Of a stretch of 64,000 bases of DNA, positions 37,559 to 46,533 are shown one piece after another. The position numbers and the translations under genes are program-made. Each line of letters opens with the position of its first letter. Positions within the stretch are counted from its first letter, which is position 1. Source of the stretch: Sphingosinicella sp963974575 (GTDB lineage Bacteria > Pseudomonadota > Alphaproteobacteria > Sphingomonadales > Sphingomonadaceae); contig NZ_CAXBBQ010000001.1 of the NCBI RefSeq assembly GCF_963974575.1, positions 248,001 to 312,000 of the forward strand, given 5' to 3'. Below the pieces are notes generated by a model that was given only the letters and a program-made list of their open reading frames with translations, had not been told where the DNA came from and did not search any database.

Positions 37559-38058
37559 GCGCTATCCGCGTCGACACCGCTGCGCGCACGCTGACGGCGT
37601 TCGGTGAGACCATCCAATGCCTGATCGGCAAGGCGGGCGCGACCGACGCAGCGGCGAAGCGCGAAGGTGACGCCATGACGCCGCGCGGCACGTACCCCAT
37701 TCGCGCGCTGCTGGTACGCCCCGACAAGCTCGCCGTCCCGAACACGAAGTTGCCGTGGCGCTGGTTGCACGAAAGCGACGGCTGGTCAGACGATGTGCGC
37801 GACCCCGCCTACAACCGGCCGGTGCGTCATCCGCATCCGTTCTCGGCGGAGCACTTGTGGCGCGAGGACGGGCTTTACGACCTCATCATCATCCTCGGCC
37901 ACAACGACACGCCGCCGGTGGAGGGCATGGGCAGCGCCATCTTTCTGCACTGCATGGCGGCGAAGGATTTCACGCAGGGCTGTGTTGCGATTCCGCGCGA
38001 GGCTCTGCTGGCGGTCTTGGCGCGCCTTGCACCTGGTGACATGATCGAGATCGTCTGA
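37555..38058 (+). CDS. L,D-transpeptidase (YkuD) family protein
   Basis: A 167-residue protein with the YkuD catalytic signature: His in 'ILGHNDTPPVEGMGSAIFLH' and the nucleophile Cys in 'FTQGCVAIPREALL'. YkuD enzymes cross-link peptidoglycan or attach lipoproteins, but this form lacks a signal peptide and belongs to the short alphaproteobacterial type whose site of action is uncertain. GTG at 37555 overlaps the ribA stop (GTGA). Confidence 0.88.
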   Translation: MSAIRVDTAARTLTAFGETIQCLIGKAGATDAAAKREGDAMTPRGTYPIRALLVRPDKLAVPNTKLPWRWLHESDGWSDDVRDPAYNRPVRHPHPFSAEHLWREDGLYDLIIILGHNDTPPVEGMGSAIFLHCMAAKDFTQGCVAIPREALLAVLARLAPGDMIEIV

Positions 38059-38067
38059 GGCGCTTGC

Positions 38068-39114
38068 CTACGAGAGATCCCGGCGTTTAACCCCACTGAA
38101 GCCCAGAATGAAGTCGGGGCCGAAAGCGCTGGAGGGGGTGTGGAAGCCCGGGGCAACCTCGCCGCCGTGAACACGGCGGGCGATCTCGACGGCGGTGAGG
38201 GCGGTGAGTGTGTAGCCTTCAGGGGTTTCGAGCTGGCTGACGGCGCTGTTTCCTTCGGCATCCGTCGCATGGCCGACGAGCACGCTGCGGCCCCGGCCGC
38301 GCGCCTCGGCATCCGGGCCGGGCGGCATCCGGTCGATCGCGCGGCCCGCGAGCCAGCGGCCGGGCGCGCTGGCGATCAGCGTCCGCAGCAGGCGGGGCAT
38401 CCCGAGCGCGCGTTCGAGCGGTGGGCTCGCTTCAAAGAAAACGCGGATGTCGGGGATGCCGGTGGAATGCCACGCGGTGGAGACATCACCCCAGCTGACG
38501 CCGACGGTCGGCTTCAGACCGCGCCCGAAATCGGCGGTGCCTCGGGGTACCTCGGAAAGTTCTACGATGACCCCGCCCTCGCGCACGCGGGTGCCCGCCG
38601 CCATGCCTTCCAGCATTGTGCGCGTCGTCCCCCGGCTCGCCTCGTTGAGCCCGCCGATGACGAGATCGAGCGAGACCGCCCCGGGCAGTCGGCGCTTCAG
38701 GTGCGCGGCGAGGCAATCCGACGGCACGACGTCAAACCCCGCGCCGGGGAGCACAGCGATACCGGCCGCCTTCGCCACGGCATCCTGCGCGGCGAGGGCC
38801 TCGAACACGTCGATCTCGCCGGTGATGTCTATGTAATGCGCGCGCGCAGCTAGGCAGGCCGCCAGCATCGGCGCCGAGGTGCGCGAAAACGGCCCGGCGA
38901 GGTGAAGCACCGTACCGATGCCCGAAAGTTCACCCGAAACGTCGCCCTTGAGATCGAAGATGCGCGAGGGCAGCCCGGTTTCGTCGGCGAGCGCTTCAAC
39001 CGCCTGACGATTGCGGCCCGCCAGAACCGGCTTCAATCCACGCGCGAGTGCGCGTTCCACCACCAGCCGGCCCGTGTAGCCGTTTGCGCCGTAGATGAGG
39101 ATATCGCCGCCCAT
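38068..39114 (-). CDS. Saccharopine-dehydrogenase-like NAD(P)-binding protein
   Basis: A 348-residue protein whose N-terminal Rossmann fold 'ILIYGANGYTGRLVVERALA' and 'VLHLAGPFSRTSAPMLAACL' with 'YIDITGEIDVFEALAA' are typical of the saccharopine dehydrogenase-like / trans-acting enoyl reductase family. 'VLPGAGFDVVPSDCLAAHL' is another conserved segment. It is not the lysine-pathway enzyme itself. The substrate is unknown. An upstream in-frame ATG at 39183 exists, but the domain starts at 39114. Confidence 0.87.
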   Translation of the reverse strand: MGGDILIYGANGYTGRLVVERALARGLKPVLAGRNRQAVEALADETGLPSRIFDLKGDVSGELSGIGTVLHLAGPFSRTSAPMLAACLAARAHYIDITGEIDVFEALAAQDAVAKAAGIAVLPGAGFDVVPSDCLAAHLKRRLPGAVSLDLVIGGLNEASRGTTRTMLEGMAAGTRVREGGVIVELSEVPRGTADFGRGLKPTVGVSWGDVSTAWHSTGIPDIRVFFEASPPLERALGMPRLLRTLIASAPGRWLAGRAIDRMPPGPDAEARGRGRSVLVGHATDAEGNSAVSQLETPEGYTLTALTAVEIARRVHGGEVAPGFHTPSSAFGPDFILGFSGVKRRDLS

Positions 39115-39124
39115 GTCGGGCAGC

Positions 39125-39787
39125 CTAGTGCGTTTCGCGCGTTCCGAACAGAGCCGAGCCGACACGCACATGCGTGGCACCAAGCTTCACGGCCGTTTCG
39201 AAATCCGACGACATGCCCATGCTGAGCCCGGAGAGACCATGGCGCGCGGCGAGTTTCGCGAGCAGCGCGAAATAGGGCGCGGGCTCGTGGTCGGCGGGGG
39301 GGACGCACATGAGCCCGGCGAGCGGAATCTGCGCTGCGCGGACATCGTCGAGAAGCGCCGGGAGATCATCGATGGCGACACCGCCCTTCTGTGCCTCGCT
39401 GCCGATGTTCACCTGTGTAAAGCAGGGCACGCGGCGGCCGGACGCAGCCATCGCCTTCGCGAGCGCAGCGACGAGCGAGGACCGGTCGAGCGAATGAATG
39501 ACGTCAAACAGCGCAACCGCTTCTGCTGCTTTGTTCGATTGGAGCTGGCCGACGAGGTGGAGTTCGACACCGGGAAACGCATCGCGGAGCGCAGGCCATT
39601 TCGCGGCAGCTTCCTGCACGCGGTTTTCGCCGAACACACGCTGGCCCGCTTCGAGCAGGGGACGAATTTCATCCGCACCGAAGGTCTTGGAAACGGCGAC
39701 CAGCGTCACATCGGGTTTTCGGCCGGCGAGCTTCGCGGCCTTTTCGATGCGGGCGCGAATGTCGGCGAGTGTCTCGGCAGCAGTCAT
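39125..39787 (-). CDS. YggS/PLPHP-family pyridoxal phosphate homeostasis protein
   Basis: A 220-residue protein that binds pyridoxal 5'-phosphate and buffers B6 vitamers. The PLP lysine is Lys34 in 'VTLVAVSKTFGADEI'. Other family segments are 'FGENRVQEAAAKWPALRD', 'HLVGQLQSNKAAEAV' and 'GLSMGMSSDFETAVKLGATH' with the C-terminal 'VRVGSALFGTR'. It is close to full family length. It lies 10 bp upstream of the dehydrogenase-like gene and is probably co-transcribed. Confidence 0.94.
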   Translation of the reverse strand: MTAAETLADIRARIEKAAKLAGRKPDVTLVAVSKTFGADEIRPLLEAGQRVFGENRVQEAAAKWPALRDAFPGVELHLVGQLQSNKAAEAVALFDVIHSLDRSSLVAALAKAMAASGRRVPCFTQVNIGSEAQKGGVAIDDLPALLDDVRAAQIPLAGLMCVPPADHEPAPYFALLAKLAARHGLSGLSMGMSSDFETAVKLGATHVRVGSALFGTRETH

Positions 39788-39809
39788 GCGCTTCCCTATA
39801 GAGAGCGGG

Positions 39810-40349
39810 ATGCGACGCCGCTACTCCCAGCGCCTGCCGGAAACCTGGCTCTTCACGGACCCCCGCATGGGCGAGGCGCTGTGGGACGCCATACGCCGCC
39901 TGCCGCGCGGTAGCGGCATCGTGCTGCGACACTACGATGAGGCGGATCGCACGGCGATTGCGCGGCGGGCGGCAAGGCTCGCGCGGCGATACGGGCATAT
40001 GCTGGTGGTGGCCGGAGATTCTCGGCTCGCGCGTGCCGTGGGCGCGGCGGGAGTGCACATGCCCGATGGAGGCCGCCCGACAGGTGACGTCATAACGGCA
40101 GCGTCACATGATCGCGCAGGGCTAGTGCGAGCACGGCGCGCCGGTGCGACCCTCGCATTCCTGTCTCCCGTGTTCCCGACAACCTCGCACCCCGGCGCCC
40201 GGACGCTCGGCACCCTCCGGTTCGGGCTGATGGCGCGTGGAACGGGCATTGCCGTCGCCGCGCTCGGCGGCATAACGCCCAAGCGCTATGCGCGGATGCA
40301 ATCGCTCGGCGCGCAGGCATGGGGTGCGATCGACGCCTGGAATAAGTGA
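39810..40349 (+). CDS. ThiE/TenI-like thiamine phosphate synthase paralog
   Basis: A 179-residue TIM-barrel protein of the thiamine phosphate synthase/TenI family. Corresponding segments are 'GAAGVHMPDGGRPT' (ThiE has HLGQ-type), 'TLAFLSPVFPTTSHPGARTL' and 'VAALGGITPKRYARM'. It is shorter than E. coli ThiE (211), and the HLGQ-equivalent and the DVIGxS-equivalent ('DVITAASHD') are changed, so catalytic activity is doubtful. It lies divergent from the PLP protein, 22 bp away. Confidence 0.75.
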   Translation: MRRRYSQRLPETWLFTDPRMGEALWDAIRRLPRGSGIVLRHYDEADRTAIARRAARLARRYGHMLVVAGDSRLARAVGAAGVHMPDGGRPTGDVITAASHDRAGLVRARRAGATLAFLSPVFPTTSHPGARTLGTLRFGLMARGTGIAVAALGGITPKRYARMQSLGAQAWGAIDAWNK

Positions 40350-40393
40350 GGCTTCGCGTTTGCAGCCCGGAACGGGCGAAACCGGAGCCGATC

Positions 40394-41179
40394 CTAGAAG
40401 CTGAAGGACGTACCCAGGTAAACCGCGCCCGCTTCGCCATCGGTGCCGAGGCGTTCGCCGTTGCGCAGCAGATAGCGGCCCGAAGGATCCGGTTCGGAGA
40501 GCTGGTAACGCACGCCGCCGATCACCGAGAGGCGCGGATTGAGCGCATAGGCGCCGCCGAGTTCGACCGTGTAGCGCTTGTCGAGGCTGAGCGGGTTCAC
40601 CCAGCCGTCGGCATCGCGCTCGGCGTTAAGCTGAAGCGCAGTCTTCCAGCGGCTGCCACGATAGGAGAGGCCGAGGTCGACACCTTCGCGCTCGTCGCTA
40701 AGCACGCCGGCGATCTTGCTGTAGCCGCCGGTGAGCGCGAAGCCCCGGAGTGCCACGGACACGTCGAAATTGTATGCGGTCGCAGCTTCGGTTTCAGCCG
40801 GACGCGCGGTCTCCGGCGCGGCCGCGCGGACGACGCGCGCCGTGACGCCGAGCGCCAGTGCCTTGTTGTCGCGGCTCTTGCCTGAGGGCGTGAAGCGGAA
40901 TGTCCGCTCCTGCGAAGCCCCGGCAACACCGGCGCGGCGCACATTATCGAGCATCGGCGGCGTAAACGAACCGAGCGTTTCCGCCTTCAGTGGCGTCACC
41001 ACGCCTGCAGTGGTCGTGAGCTTGCGGCGGGGTTCAGAACCCTTCGCGGCAGCGGCCTTGTCGGCAGCCACTTTCTCAATCGGCTTCTTCGAAGAGGCGG
41101 CGGCGGGAAGCGCGCACAGCATCAGGCCCGCGGAAACCGCGACCAGTGCTTTTGCTGCGTATGTCCCAACCCGAATCAT
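40394..41179 (-). CDS. Predicted outer-membrane beta-barrel protein
   Basis: A 261-residue exported protein: signal peptide 'VAVSAGLMLCALPAAASS', a lysine-rich linker, then amphipathic strands from about residue 120 such as 'NFDVSVALRGFALTGGYSKI' and 'VDLGLSYRGSRWKTALQLNA'. It ends 'AGAVYLGTSFSF', with the C-terminal Phe typical of Bam-assembled barrels. No family can be named. The start at 41179 leaves the Pho-like repeat (41206-41223) outside the gene. Confidence 0.75.
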   Translation of the reverse strand: MIRVGTYAAKALVAVSAGLMLCALPAAASSKKPIEKVAADKAAAAKGSEPRRKLTTTAGVVTPLKAETLGSFTPPMLDNVRRAGVAGASQERTFRFTPSGKSRDNKALALGVTARVVRAAAPETARPAETEAATAYNFDVSVALRGFALTGGYSKIAGVLSDEREGVDLGLSYRGSRWKTALQLNAERDADGWVNPLSLDKRYTVELGGAYALNPRLSVIGGVRYQLSEPDPSGRYLLRNGERLGTDGEAGAVYLGTSFSF

Positions 41180-41205
41180 AACCCCCGCGCTTCTGTCGCG
41201 TGCCT

Positions 41206-41223
41206 GTGACAACTACGTGACAG
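41206..41223 (-). promoter_or_regulatory. Pho-box-like direct repeat
   Basis: Minus strand CTGTCAC-GTAG-TTGTCAC: two heptamers 11 bp apart matching the PhoB unit CTGTCAT at 6 and 5 of 7 positions. It lies 27 bp upstream of the outer-membrane protein start, which leaves little room for a -10 element and leader. Confidence 0.35.
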
Positions 41224-41402
41224 AACTACAGTTTCCTCCGCACGAATCCGAGTCTGAATCGCTCGTTTGGCGGCGACCGACCGGGTTCGTTCGAACCTGT
41301 TGCAACATCTCAACAGCCAATGCAACGCGAAGAGGGGCTATGCGCCCCCGAAAGCGCTGCCTATAACGGCCGCCGAGCAAGCCTGATGGAGCGGAAATCC
41401 AC

Positions 41403-41837
41403 GTGAAGACGAGTGTACGCATTACGGGTCTGGCAATTGCGCTGGCCCTGCTCGCCGCCTGCGGAGGCAAGAAGGACGCGCCGCGCGCCGACCTCGCCGC
41501 CGCGACGACGACGACGATCGGCGTCAATTCCTACCTCTGGCGGGCAAGCCTTGAAACGCTGGCGTTCATGCCGATGGCGCAGGTCGATTCGAACGGTGGC
41601 GTGATCGTGACGGACTGGTACGCCAATCCGCAGGCGCCCGGTGAGCGCGTGAAGGTCACCGTCTACATCCTCGACCGTGAGCTGCGTGCCGATGCGCTAC
41701 GCGTTGCTGCCATCCGTCAGCAGCAACAGGGCGGCAACTGGATCGATGCGCCAGTGCGCGCCGGCACCGTACAGAAGCTCGAGGAAACCATCCTCGCCCG
41801 CGCCCGCGACATGCGCAGGGCCGTGTATCAGGGCTAA
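41403..41837 (+). CDS. DUF3576 lipoprotein
   Basis: A 144-residue lipoprotein with a GTG start. The lipobox 'ALLAACGG' has Cys near residue 20. The body has 'TTTTIGVNSYLWRASLETLA' and 'VIVTDWYANPQAPGERVKVT', the DUF3576 pattern. It precedes leuS by 6 bp. The order DUF3576-leuS-lptE-holA is a known alphaproteobacterial arrangement, which suggests an outer-membrane biogenesis role, though none is established. Confidence 0.88.
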   Translation: MKTSVRITGLAIALALLAACGGKKDAPRADLAAATTTTIGVNSYLWRASLETLAFMPMAQVDSNGGVIVTDWYANPQAPGERVKVTVYILDRELRADALRVAAIRQQQQGGNWIDAPVRAGTVQKLEETILARARDMRRAVYQG

Positions 41838-41843
41838 GGGCCA

Positions 41844-44339
41844 ATGACGCGATTCAACCCCGCGGTCGCCGACGGCCGCTGGCAACGCATTTGGGATGAG
41901 CGCCAGGCCTTCGCGGCCGACAGCGCATCCGAAAAGCCCAAAACCTATGTGCTGGAGATGTTCCCCTATCCGTCGGGGCGTCTGCACATGGGCCATGTGC
42001 GCAATTACACGATGGGCGACGTGATCGCGCGGTTCCGCCGCGCGCGCGGTTTCGAAGTACTGCACCCGATGGGCTGGGACGCCTTCGGAATGCCAGCCGA
42101 AAACGCCGCGTTCGAAAAGAAGACGCACCCGGAAAGCTGGACGCGGCAGAACATCGCCGCGATGCGCGAACAGTTCAAAAGCCTCGGCTTCGCGCTCGAC
42201 TGGAGCCGCGAGTTCGCGACCTGCGACGCCGAATACTACGGCCACGAGCAGGCGCTGTTCCTGAAGATGTACGAGGCGGGCCTCGTTTATCGCAAAGAAA
42301 GCTACGTCAACTGGGACCCGGTCGACATGACCGTGCTTGCCAACGAGCAGGTGATCGACGGCAAGGGCTGGCGCTCCGGCGCGCCCGTCGAACGCCGGCT
42401 GCTCAGCCAGTGGTTCCTGAAGATCACCGATTTCGCCGACGAACTGCTTGAAGGGCTGGGCGGCCTCGACGAGTGGCCGGACAAGGTACGGCTGATGCAG
42501 GAGAACTGGATCGGCCGCAGCCGGGGCCTAAATTTCCGCTTCGCACTTCAGGGTCGGGCGGACGGCCTCGACGTGTTCACGACTCGGCCCGACACGCTGT
42601 TCGGCGCGAGCTTCGCGGCCATCGCCGCCGATCACCCACTCGCTGCCGAGCTTGCCGCGAACAACGCGGGGCTTGCCGCCTTCATCGAGGATTGCCGCAA
42701 GACCGGGACATCCGCCGAGGCGATCGAGACCGCTGAGAAGAAGGGCTACGATACGGGCCTCCGCGTCGCACACCCGCTCGACCCGGAATGGACGCTGCCG
42801 ATCTTCGTCGCGAACTTCGTGCTGATGGAATATGGCACCGGCGCCATCTTCGGCTGCCCGGCGCACGACCAGCGCGACCTTGATTTCGCGCGAAAGTATC
42901 AGTTGCCCGTGACCCGCGTCGTCGGCGATGCCGAGGAGCCGGTCGGGGACGAGGCCTATGTCGGGCCGGGGCGCCTGGTGAACTCGGGCTTCCTCACCGG
43001 CATGGAGGTCGATGACGCCATCGCCGCCGTGATCGCACGTGCGGAGGCTGAGGGCTGGGGCGAGGGGACGACGCAGTTCCGGCTTCGCGACTGGGGCGTT
43101 TCGCGCCAGCGTTACTGGGGCACACCGATCCCGGTAATACACTGCGGGGACTGCGGTGTGGTGCCGGTGCGCGAAGACCAGCTACCGGTACGCCTGCCTG
43201 CCGACGTCACCTTCGAGACGCCGGGCAATCCGCTGGAGCATCACCCGACGTGGAAGAACGCCGATTGCCCCAAGTGCGGCAAGCCAGCGCGGCGCGAGAC
43301 CGATACGCTTGATACGTTCGCCGATTCGAGCTGGTACTTCATCCGCTTCGCGAGCCAGCCCGGGGACAAGCCGTTCGACCGCGCCGAGGCCGAGAGCTGG
43401 CTGCCGGTCGATCAATATATCGGCGGCGTCGAGCACGCGATCCTGCACCTGCTCTATGCGCGCTTCTGGACTCGGGCGCTGAAGGCGTGCGGGCTCATCG
43501 ACCTTGAGGAGCCGTTCAAGCAGCTGTTCACGCAGGGCATGGTGACGCACGAGACTTACCGCGCCGCTGACGGCCGTTGGCTGTTGCCGAGCGAAGTGGA
43601 GCGGCGGGAGGGCGATCTATTCGAAGTAGGCGGCGGGACTGTGACTGTCGGCCGTGTCGAGAAGATGTCTAAATCGAAGAAGAACACGGTCGATCCTTCG
43701 CCGATCCTCGACCAGTACGGCGCCGATGCCGTGCGCTGGTTCGTGCTTTCCGATTCCCCGGCGGAGCGCGACCTGCAGTGGACCGAGGCGGGCATCGAAG
43801 GCGCGTGGCGCTTCGTGCAGCGCGTGTGGCGCCTGGTGAACGAAACCAAAGAGGATGCCGGCGGCGAGGACGAGGCTTTGACGCGCGCGGCGCATATCGC
43901 CATCGACGGCATCACCGCCGACATCGAGGCGCTGCGCTTCAACAAGGCCGTCGCCAAGAGCTACGAGCTTGCCGCTGCGATCGAGAAGGCCGCGCCGTCG
44001 TCGGCGCGCCGCCATGCGGTGAAGATGCTTGTGCAACTGATCTCCCCGGCGATGCCGCACCTCGCAGAAGAGGCGTGGGAAGCGCTCGGCGAAGCCGGGC
44101 TTGCGGTCGATGCGGCGTGGCCCGAAGCCGACCCCGCGATGCTGGCGCAGGACACGGTGACGATCGCCATCCAGGTGAACGGCAAGCTGCGCGACGAGGT
44201 CGAAGCCGCGAAGGGCGCGACGCGCGAGGACATGGAAGCACTGGTCCTGACCCGCGAGAAGGTGCAGCGTGCGCTGGATGGCAAAACCCCGCGCAAGGTG
44301 ATCGTGGTGCCCGACCGGCTCGTGAATATCGTCGCATGA
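41844..44339 (+). CDS. leuS: Leucyl-tRNA synthetase
   Basis: An 831-residue class I synthetase that charges tRNA-Leu. The HIGH motif is 'PYPSGRLHMGHVRNYTMGD' (His48-His51), followed by the CP1 editing domain (about residues 225-410) with 'TTRPDTLFG'-type sequence. The KMSKS loop is exact at residues 607-611, and the anticodon-binding and C-terminal domains follow. The stop overlaps the lptE start by 4 bp (ATGA). Confidence 0.97.
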   Translation: MTRFNPAVADGRWQRIWDERQAFAADSASEKPKTYVLEMFPYPSGRLHMGHVRNYTMGDVIARFRRARGFEVLHPMGWDAFGMPAENAAFEKKTHPESWTRQNIAAMREQFKSLGFALDWSREFATCDAEYYGHEQALFLKMYEAGLVYRKESYVNWDPVDMTVLANEQVIDGKGWRSGAPVERRLLSQWFLKITDFADELLEGLGGLDEWPDKVRLMQENWIGRSRGLNFRFALQGRADGLDVFTTRPDTLFGASFAAIAADHPLAAELAANNAGLAAFIEDCRKTGTSAEAIETAEKKGYDTGLRVAHPLDPEWTLPIFVANFVLMEYGTGAIFGCPAHDQRDLDFARKYQLPVTRVVGDAEEPVGDEAYVGPGRLVNSGFLTGMEVDDAIAAVIARAEAEGWGEGTTQFRLRDWGVSRQRYWGTPIPVIHCGDCGVVPVREDQLPVRLPADVTFETPGNPLEHHPTWKNADCPKCGKPARRETDTLDTFADSSWYFIRFASQPGDKPFDRAEAESWLPVDQYIGGVEHAILHLLYARFWTRALKACGLIDLEEPFKQLFTQGMVTHETYRAADGRWLLPSEVERREGDLFEVGGGTVTVGRVEKMSKSKKNTVDPSPILDQYGADAVRWFVLSDSPAERDLQWTEAGIEGAWRFVQRVWRLVNETKEDAGGEDEALTRAAHIAIDGITADIEALRFNKAVAKSYELAAAIEKAAPSSARRHAVKMLVQLISPAMPHLAEEAWEALGEAGLAVDAAWPEADPAMLAQDTVTIAIQVNGKLRDEVEAAKGATREDMEALVLTREKVQRALDGKTPRKVIVVPDRLVNIVA

Positions 44340-44824
44340 AGCGCGCGGCCGCCCTGCTGCTTCTGCTGATGGCGGGCTGCGGGCTGCAACCGGTCTATTC
44401 GGGCGGCAGCAAGGGGCCGGCCGCGACGATCCTCACCGGGATCGACGTGCCGGTGATCCCGGAGAAATCAGGCTATCTGGTGCGGCAGGCGCTGCTCGAC
44501 CGCCTGCCCGACGCGAGCGGCGAGCGGCGTTACAAGCTGATCGTGAAGCTGGACGACAGCCTCAGCGGCTTCGGCGTGCGCGGCGACGATTCGATCTCGC
44601 GCGAACGGCGCCAACTGCGCGCGCGCTGGCAGCTGGTGGAAGAAACAACCGGCGCCGTGCTGATCGATGCCGCCGCGCGATCCGACGCGGGCATCGACAT
44701 CGTGAGTTCCGAATATGCCGTGATCGCGGCGGAAAACGCGGCGCTCGAACGGCTTTCCGAAGAGATCGCCCAGCAGATCATCGCGCGCGTCGCGCTTTTC
44801 GCGCGCAACGAAGCGGCGCGGTGA
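44336..44824 (+). CDS. lptE: LPS-assembly lipoprotein LptE
   Basis: A 162-residue lipoprotein, the plug partner of LptD in lipopolysaccharide insertion at the cell surface. The lipobox 'LLLLMAGCGLQPVYSGG' gives Cys15, and 'CGLQPVY' is the usual LptE start. 'GERRYKLIVKLDD' and the helical C-terminus also fit. It is translationally coupled to leuS (ATGA) and is 7 bp before holA, the conserved leuS-lptE-holA order. Confidence 0.9.
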   Translation: MKRAAALLLLLMAGCGLQPVYSGGSKGPAATILTGIDVPVIPEKSGYLVRQALLDRLPDASGERRYKLIVKLDDSLSGFGVRGDDSISRERRQLRARWQLVEETTGAVLIDAAARSDAGIDIVSSEYAVIAAENAALERLSEEIAQQIIARVALFARNEAAR

Positions 44825-44831
44825 AGGCGGC

Positions 44832-45875
44832 GTGAAAGCGGCCGATCGCAAGGCGATCGATGCGGCGCTGACGCACTTCGACCCCGCCACACGGCTGGTT
44901 TTGCTCTACGGCCCCGACGAAGCGCAGGCGCGCGAGATCGCGGACCGCTTCACGGCCCTGCTGGCGCCTGCCGCAGATCCGATGGGACGCATCGATTTCG
45001 AGCCGACCGCACTCTCCGGCGATCCCGCCAAACTTGCCGATGAAGCCGCCGCGGTTTCGATGTTCGGGGACCGCCGCCTGATCCGCGTGGACGGCGCGGG
45101 CGACAATTGCACCGCCGCTGTCGAAGCGCTGCTGACGGCGCCTGCCGCAGGCAATCCCGTGGTGATGGTGGGAACGGGGAGCTTGAAGGCGACGTCGGCG
45201 CTTATCAAGGTCGCGGTCGCCTCCCCACTCGCCGTCGTCGCGCAATGCTTCGTCCCCGATGGGCGCGAGGCAGTGGATATGGTGATCGACGCCTGTGTGC
45301 GACATGGCCTGAAACCCTCCCGCGAGGCGGCGGAGGCACTTGCGGCGGGGTTCGGCGCCGAGCGGGGCGTTCTGGCCCGCGAACTCGAAAAGCTCGCGCT
45401 CTACCTTAATGCCGCGCCGGACCGGGTCCGCGCACTCGAAATGGAAACGCTCGCCGAACTTGGCGCGGCGATGGCCGAATCGGATTTCGACGCGCTGGTG
45501 AACGCCGTCGCAGACGGCAATTCCGCCGAAGCGGAAGCGCAGGCGGCAAAGCTCGGCCGCAACGGGATCGTCGGAATCCCGCAACTGCGCGCGGTGGCGC
45601 GGCGGCTGGTGCTTCTCGGCGAACTGAGGCGCACGATCGACAGCGGCCGGAGCGCGAAAGAAGCCGTGGAAGCCGCGCGGCCCCCGATCTTCTGGAAAGC
45701 GCGCGACCGAATCGCGCGGGAGGCATCGGCATGGAACATGGCAGCGCTGCGCCACGGCCTTTCACGACTGCTGGAAGCCGAGCGCCAGATCAAATCGCCG
45801 GGTGCGGCAAGCCCTGAACTTCTGACATCCCGCGCGCTGCTGGCGGTCGCGCATCTGGCGCGGCGCAGGCGCTGA
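44832..45875 (+). CDS. holA: DNA polymerase III delta subunit
   Basis: A 347-residue clamp-loader delta subunit, which opens the beta clamp. The N-terminal region 'RLVLLYGPDEAQAREIADRF' and 'EAAAVSMFGDRRLIRVDGAG' match the family, and the C-terminal collar domain ends 'RALLAVAHLARRRR'. GTG start at 44832. Its position after lptE supports the assignment. Confidence 0.92.
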   Translation: MKAADRKAIDAALTHFDPATRLVLLYGPDEAQAREIADRFTALLAPAADPMGRIDFEPTALSGDPAKLADEAAAVSMFGDRRLIRVDGAGDNCTAAVEALLTAPAAGNPVVMVGTGSLKATSALIKVAVASPLAVVAQCFVPDGREAVDMVIDACVRHGLKPSREAAEALAAGFGAERGVLARELEKLALYLNAAPDRVRALEMETLAELGAAMAESDFDALVNAVADGNSAEAEAQAAKLGRNGIVGIPQLRAVARRLVLLGELRRTIDSGRSAKEAVEAARPPIFWKARDRIAREASAWNMAALRHGLSRLLEAERQIKSPGAASPELLTSRALLAVAHLARRRR

Positions 45876-45897
45876 AAAGGCGCTGTCGACGTGGGGC

Positions 45898-46077
45898 TTA
45901 GTGACGCCCGGAAACGAACGTCGCCAGTCTGAGCAAACCGCGATCCACCACGGCCTGATCAAGGGGGCGTTCCAGCTCTTTCAGCAGATCCAGCAGATCC
46001 GTGTTCTGCTCCGGACATTGCGCCGACCGGGAAGATGCCCCCCCGCCATGTATGCTGCCTTTGTCCTTCTCACCCAT
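45898..46077 (-). CDS. Possible small protein, 59 residues
   Basis: A short open frame with ATG at 46077 and a GGAAAG-type ribosome site just upstream. The C-terminal half 'DLLDLLKELERPLDQAVVDR' is helical and has normal codon use for the region; the N-terminal half is Gly/Ser-rich. I do not recognise a family. It is convergent with holA, 22 bp away. The frame stays open to 46218, so a longer form is possible. Confidence 0.4.
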   Translation of the reverse strand: MGEKDKGSIHGGGASSRSAQCPEQNTDLLDLLKELERPLDQAVVDRGLLRLATFVSGRH

Positions 46078-46257
46078 TTTGCTTTCCGCCTCGGCGCTCT
46101 CGACCCCCATCAGGCAGGCACGATGCACCGCTTTTCTTAATGTTTCCTCACGGCGATGAACGCATAGCGGGGGATTCGGGTCCACGCCTATGCGACCGGC
46201 TGCGCCACTGCGTTGCAAGCCTGCATCACAGGGCTACGGCGCGTCAACGACAGGCGC

Positions 46258-46303
46258 AAACGAAAAGCCGCCCGGACCGGCGGGGGAGCACGGACCGGGC
46301 GGC
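46258..46303 (-). terminator. Minus-strand terminator at the end of an unexplained region
   Basis: Stem GCCGCCCGG / CCGGGCGGC (9 bp, extended inward by 3 bp across one mismatch), followed on the minus strand by TTTTCGTTT. No minus-strand gene ends nearby, since 46568 already has its own terminator. Confidence 0.6.
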
Positions 46304-46505
46304 GATCAAGGCCAGGGCGCACGGGGGATTTGGCGCCGCGGCCCTTTCGGGCAACGTTGGAGCACTTGGGTTGCCGCGGGGGCGGCAGTGTGCCCTTCTT
46401 TCTGCAGACCGCCCGGCAGGAACGGAGAGGAACCAGGGAAGACCGTTGGCTGATCAGTCTGCACGCACAGCTCTAGCCCCGGAATCGTAAACAAGGCGTA
46501 AACAG
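46304..46505 (-). ncRNA. Candidate non-coding RNA between two terminators
   Basis: Between the terminators at 46534-46554 and 46258-46303 lies a minus-strand stretch with no convincing gene. It can form several stems: TGCAGAC with GTCTGCA, GGCAAC with GTTGCC, and GCCC-GAAA-GGGC closed by a GNRA tetraloop. An 11-bp direct repeat of TGTTTACG lies near 46490, where a promoter would be. Boundaries are estimates. I could not match it to RNase P RNA, tmRNA or SRP RNA. Confidence 0.4.
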
Positions 46506-46533
46506 CACACGTATAAGTTGTTTGGACGGACAA

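Noticed and set aside
46306..46533. A 75-codon minus-strand frame in the candidate ncRNA region
   Set aside because: It starts inside the upstream terminator, has no ribosome site and its sequence resembles no protein family.
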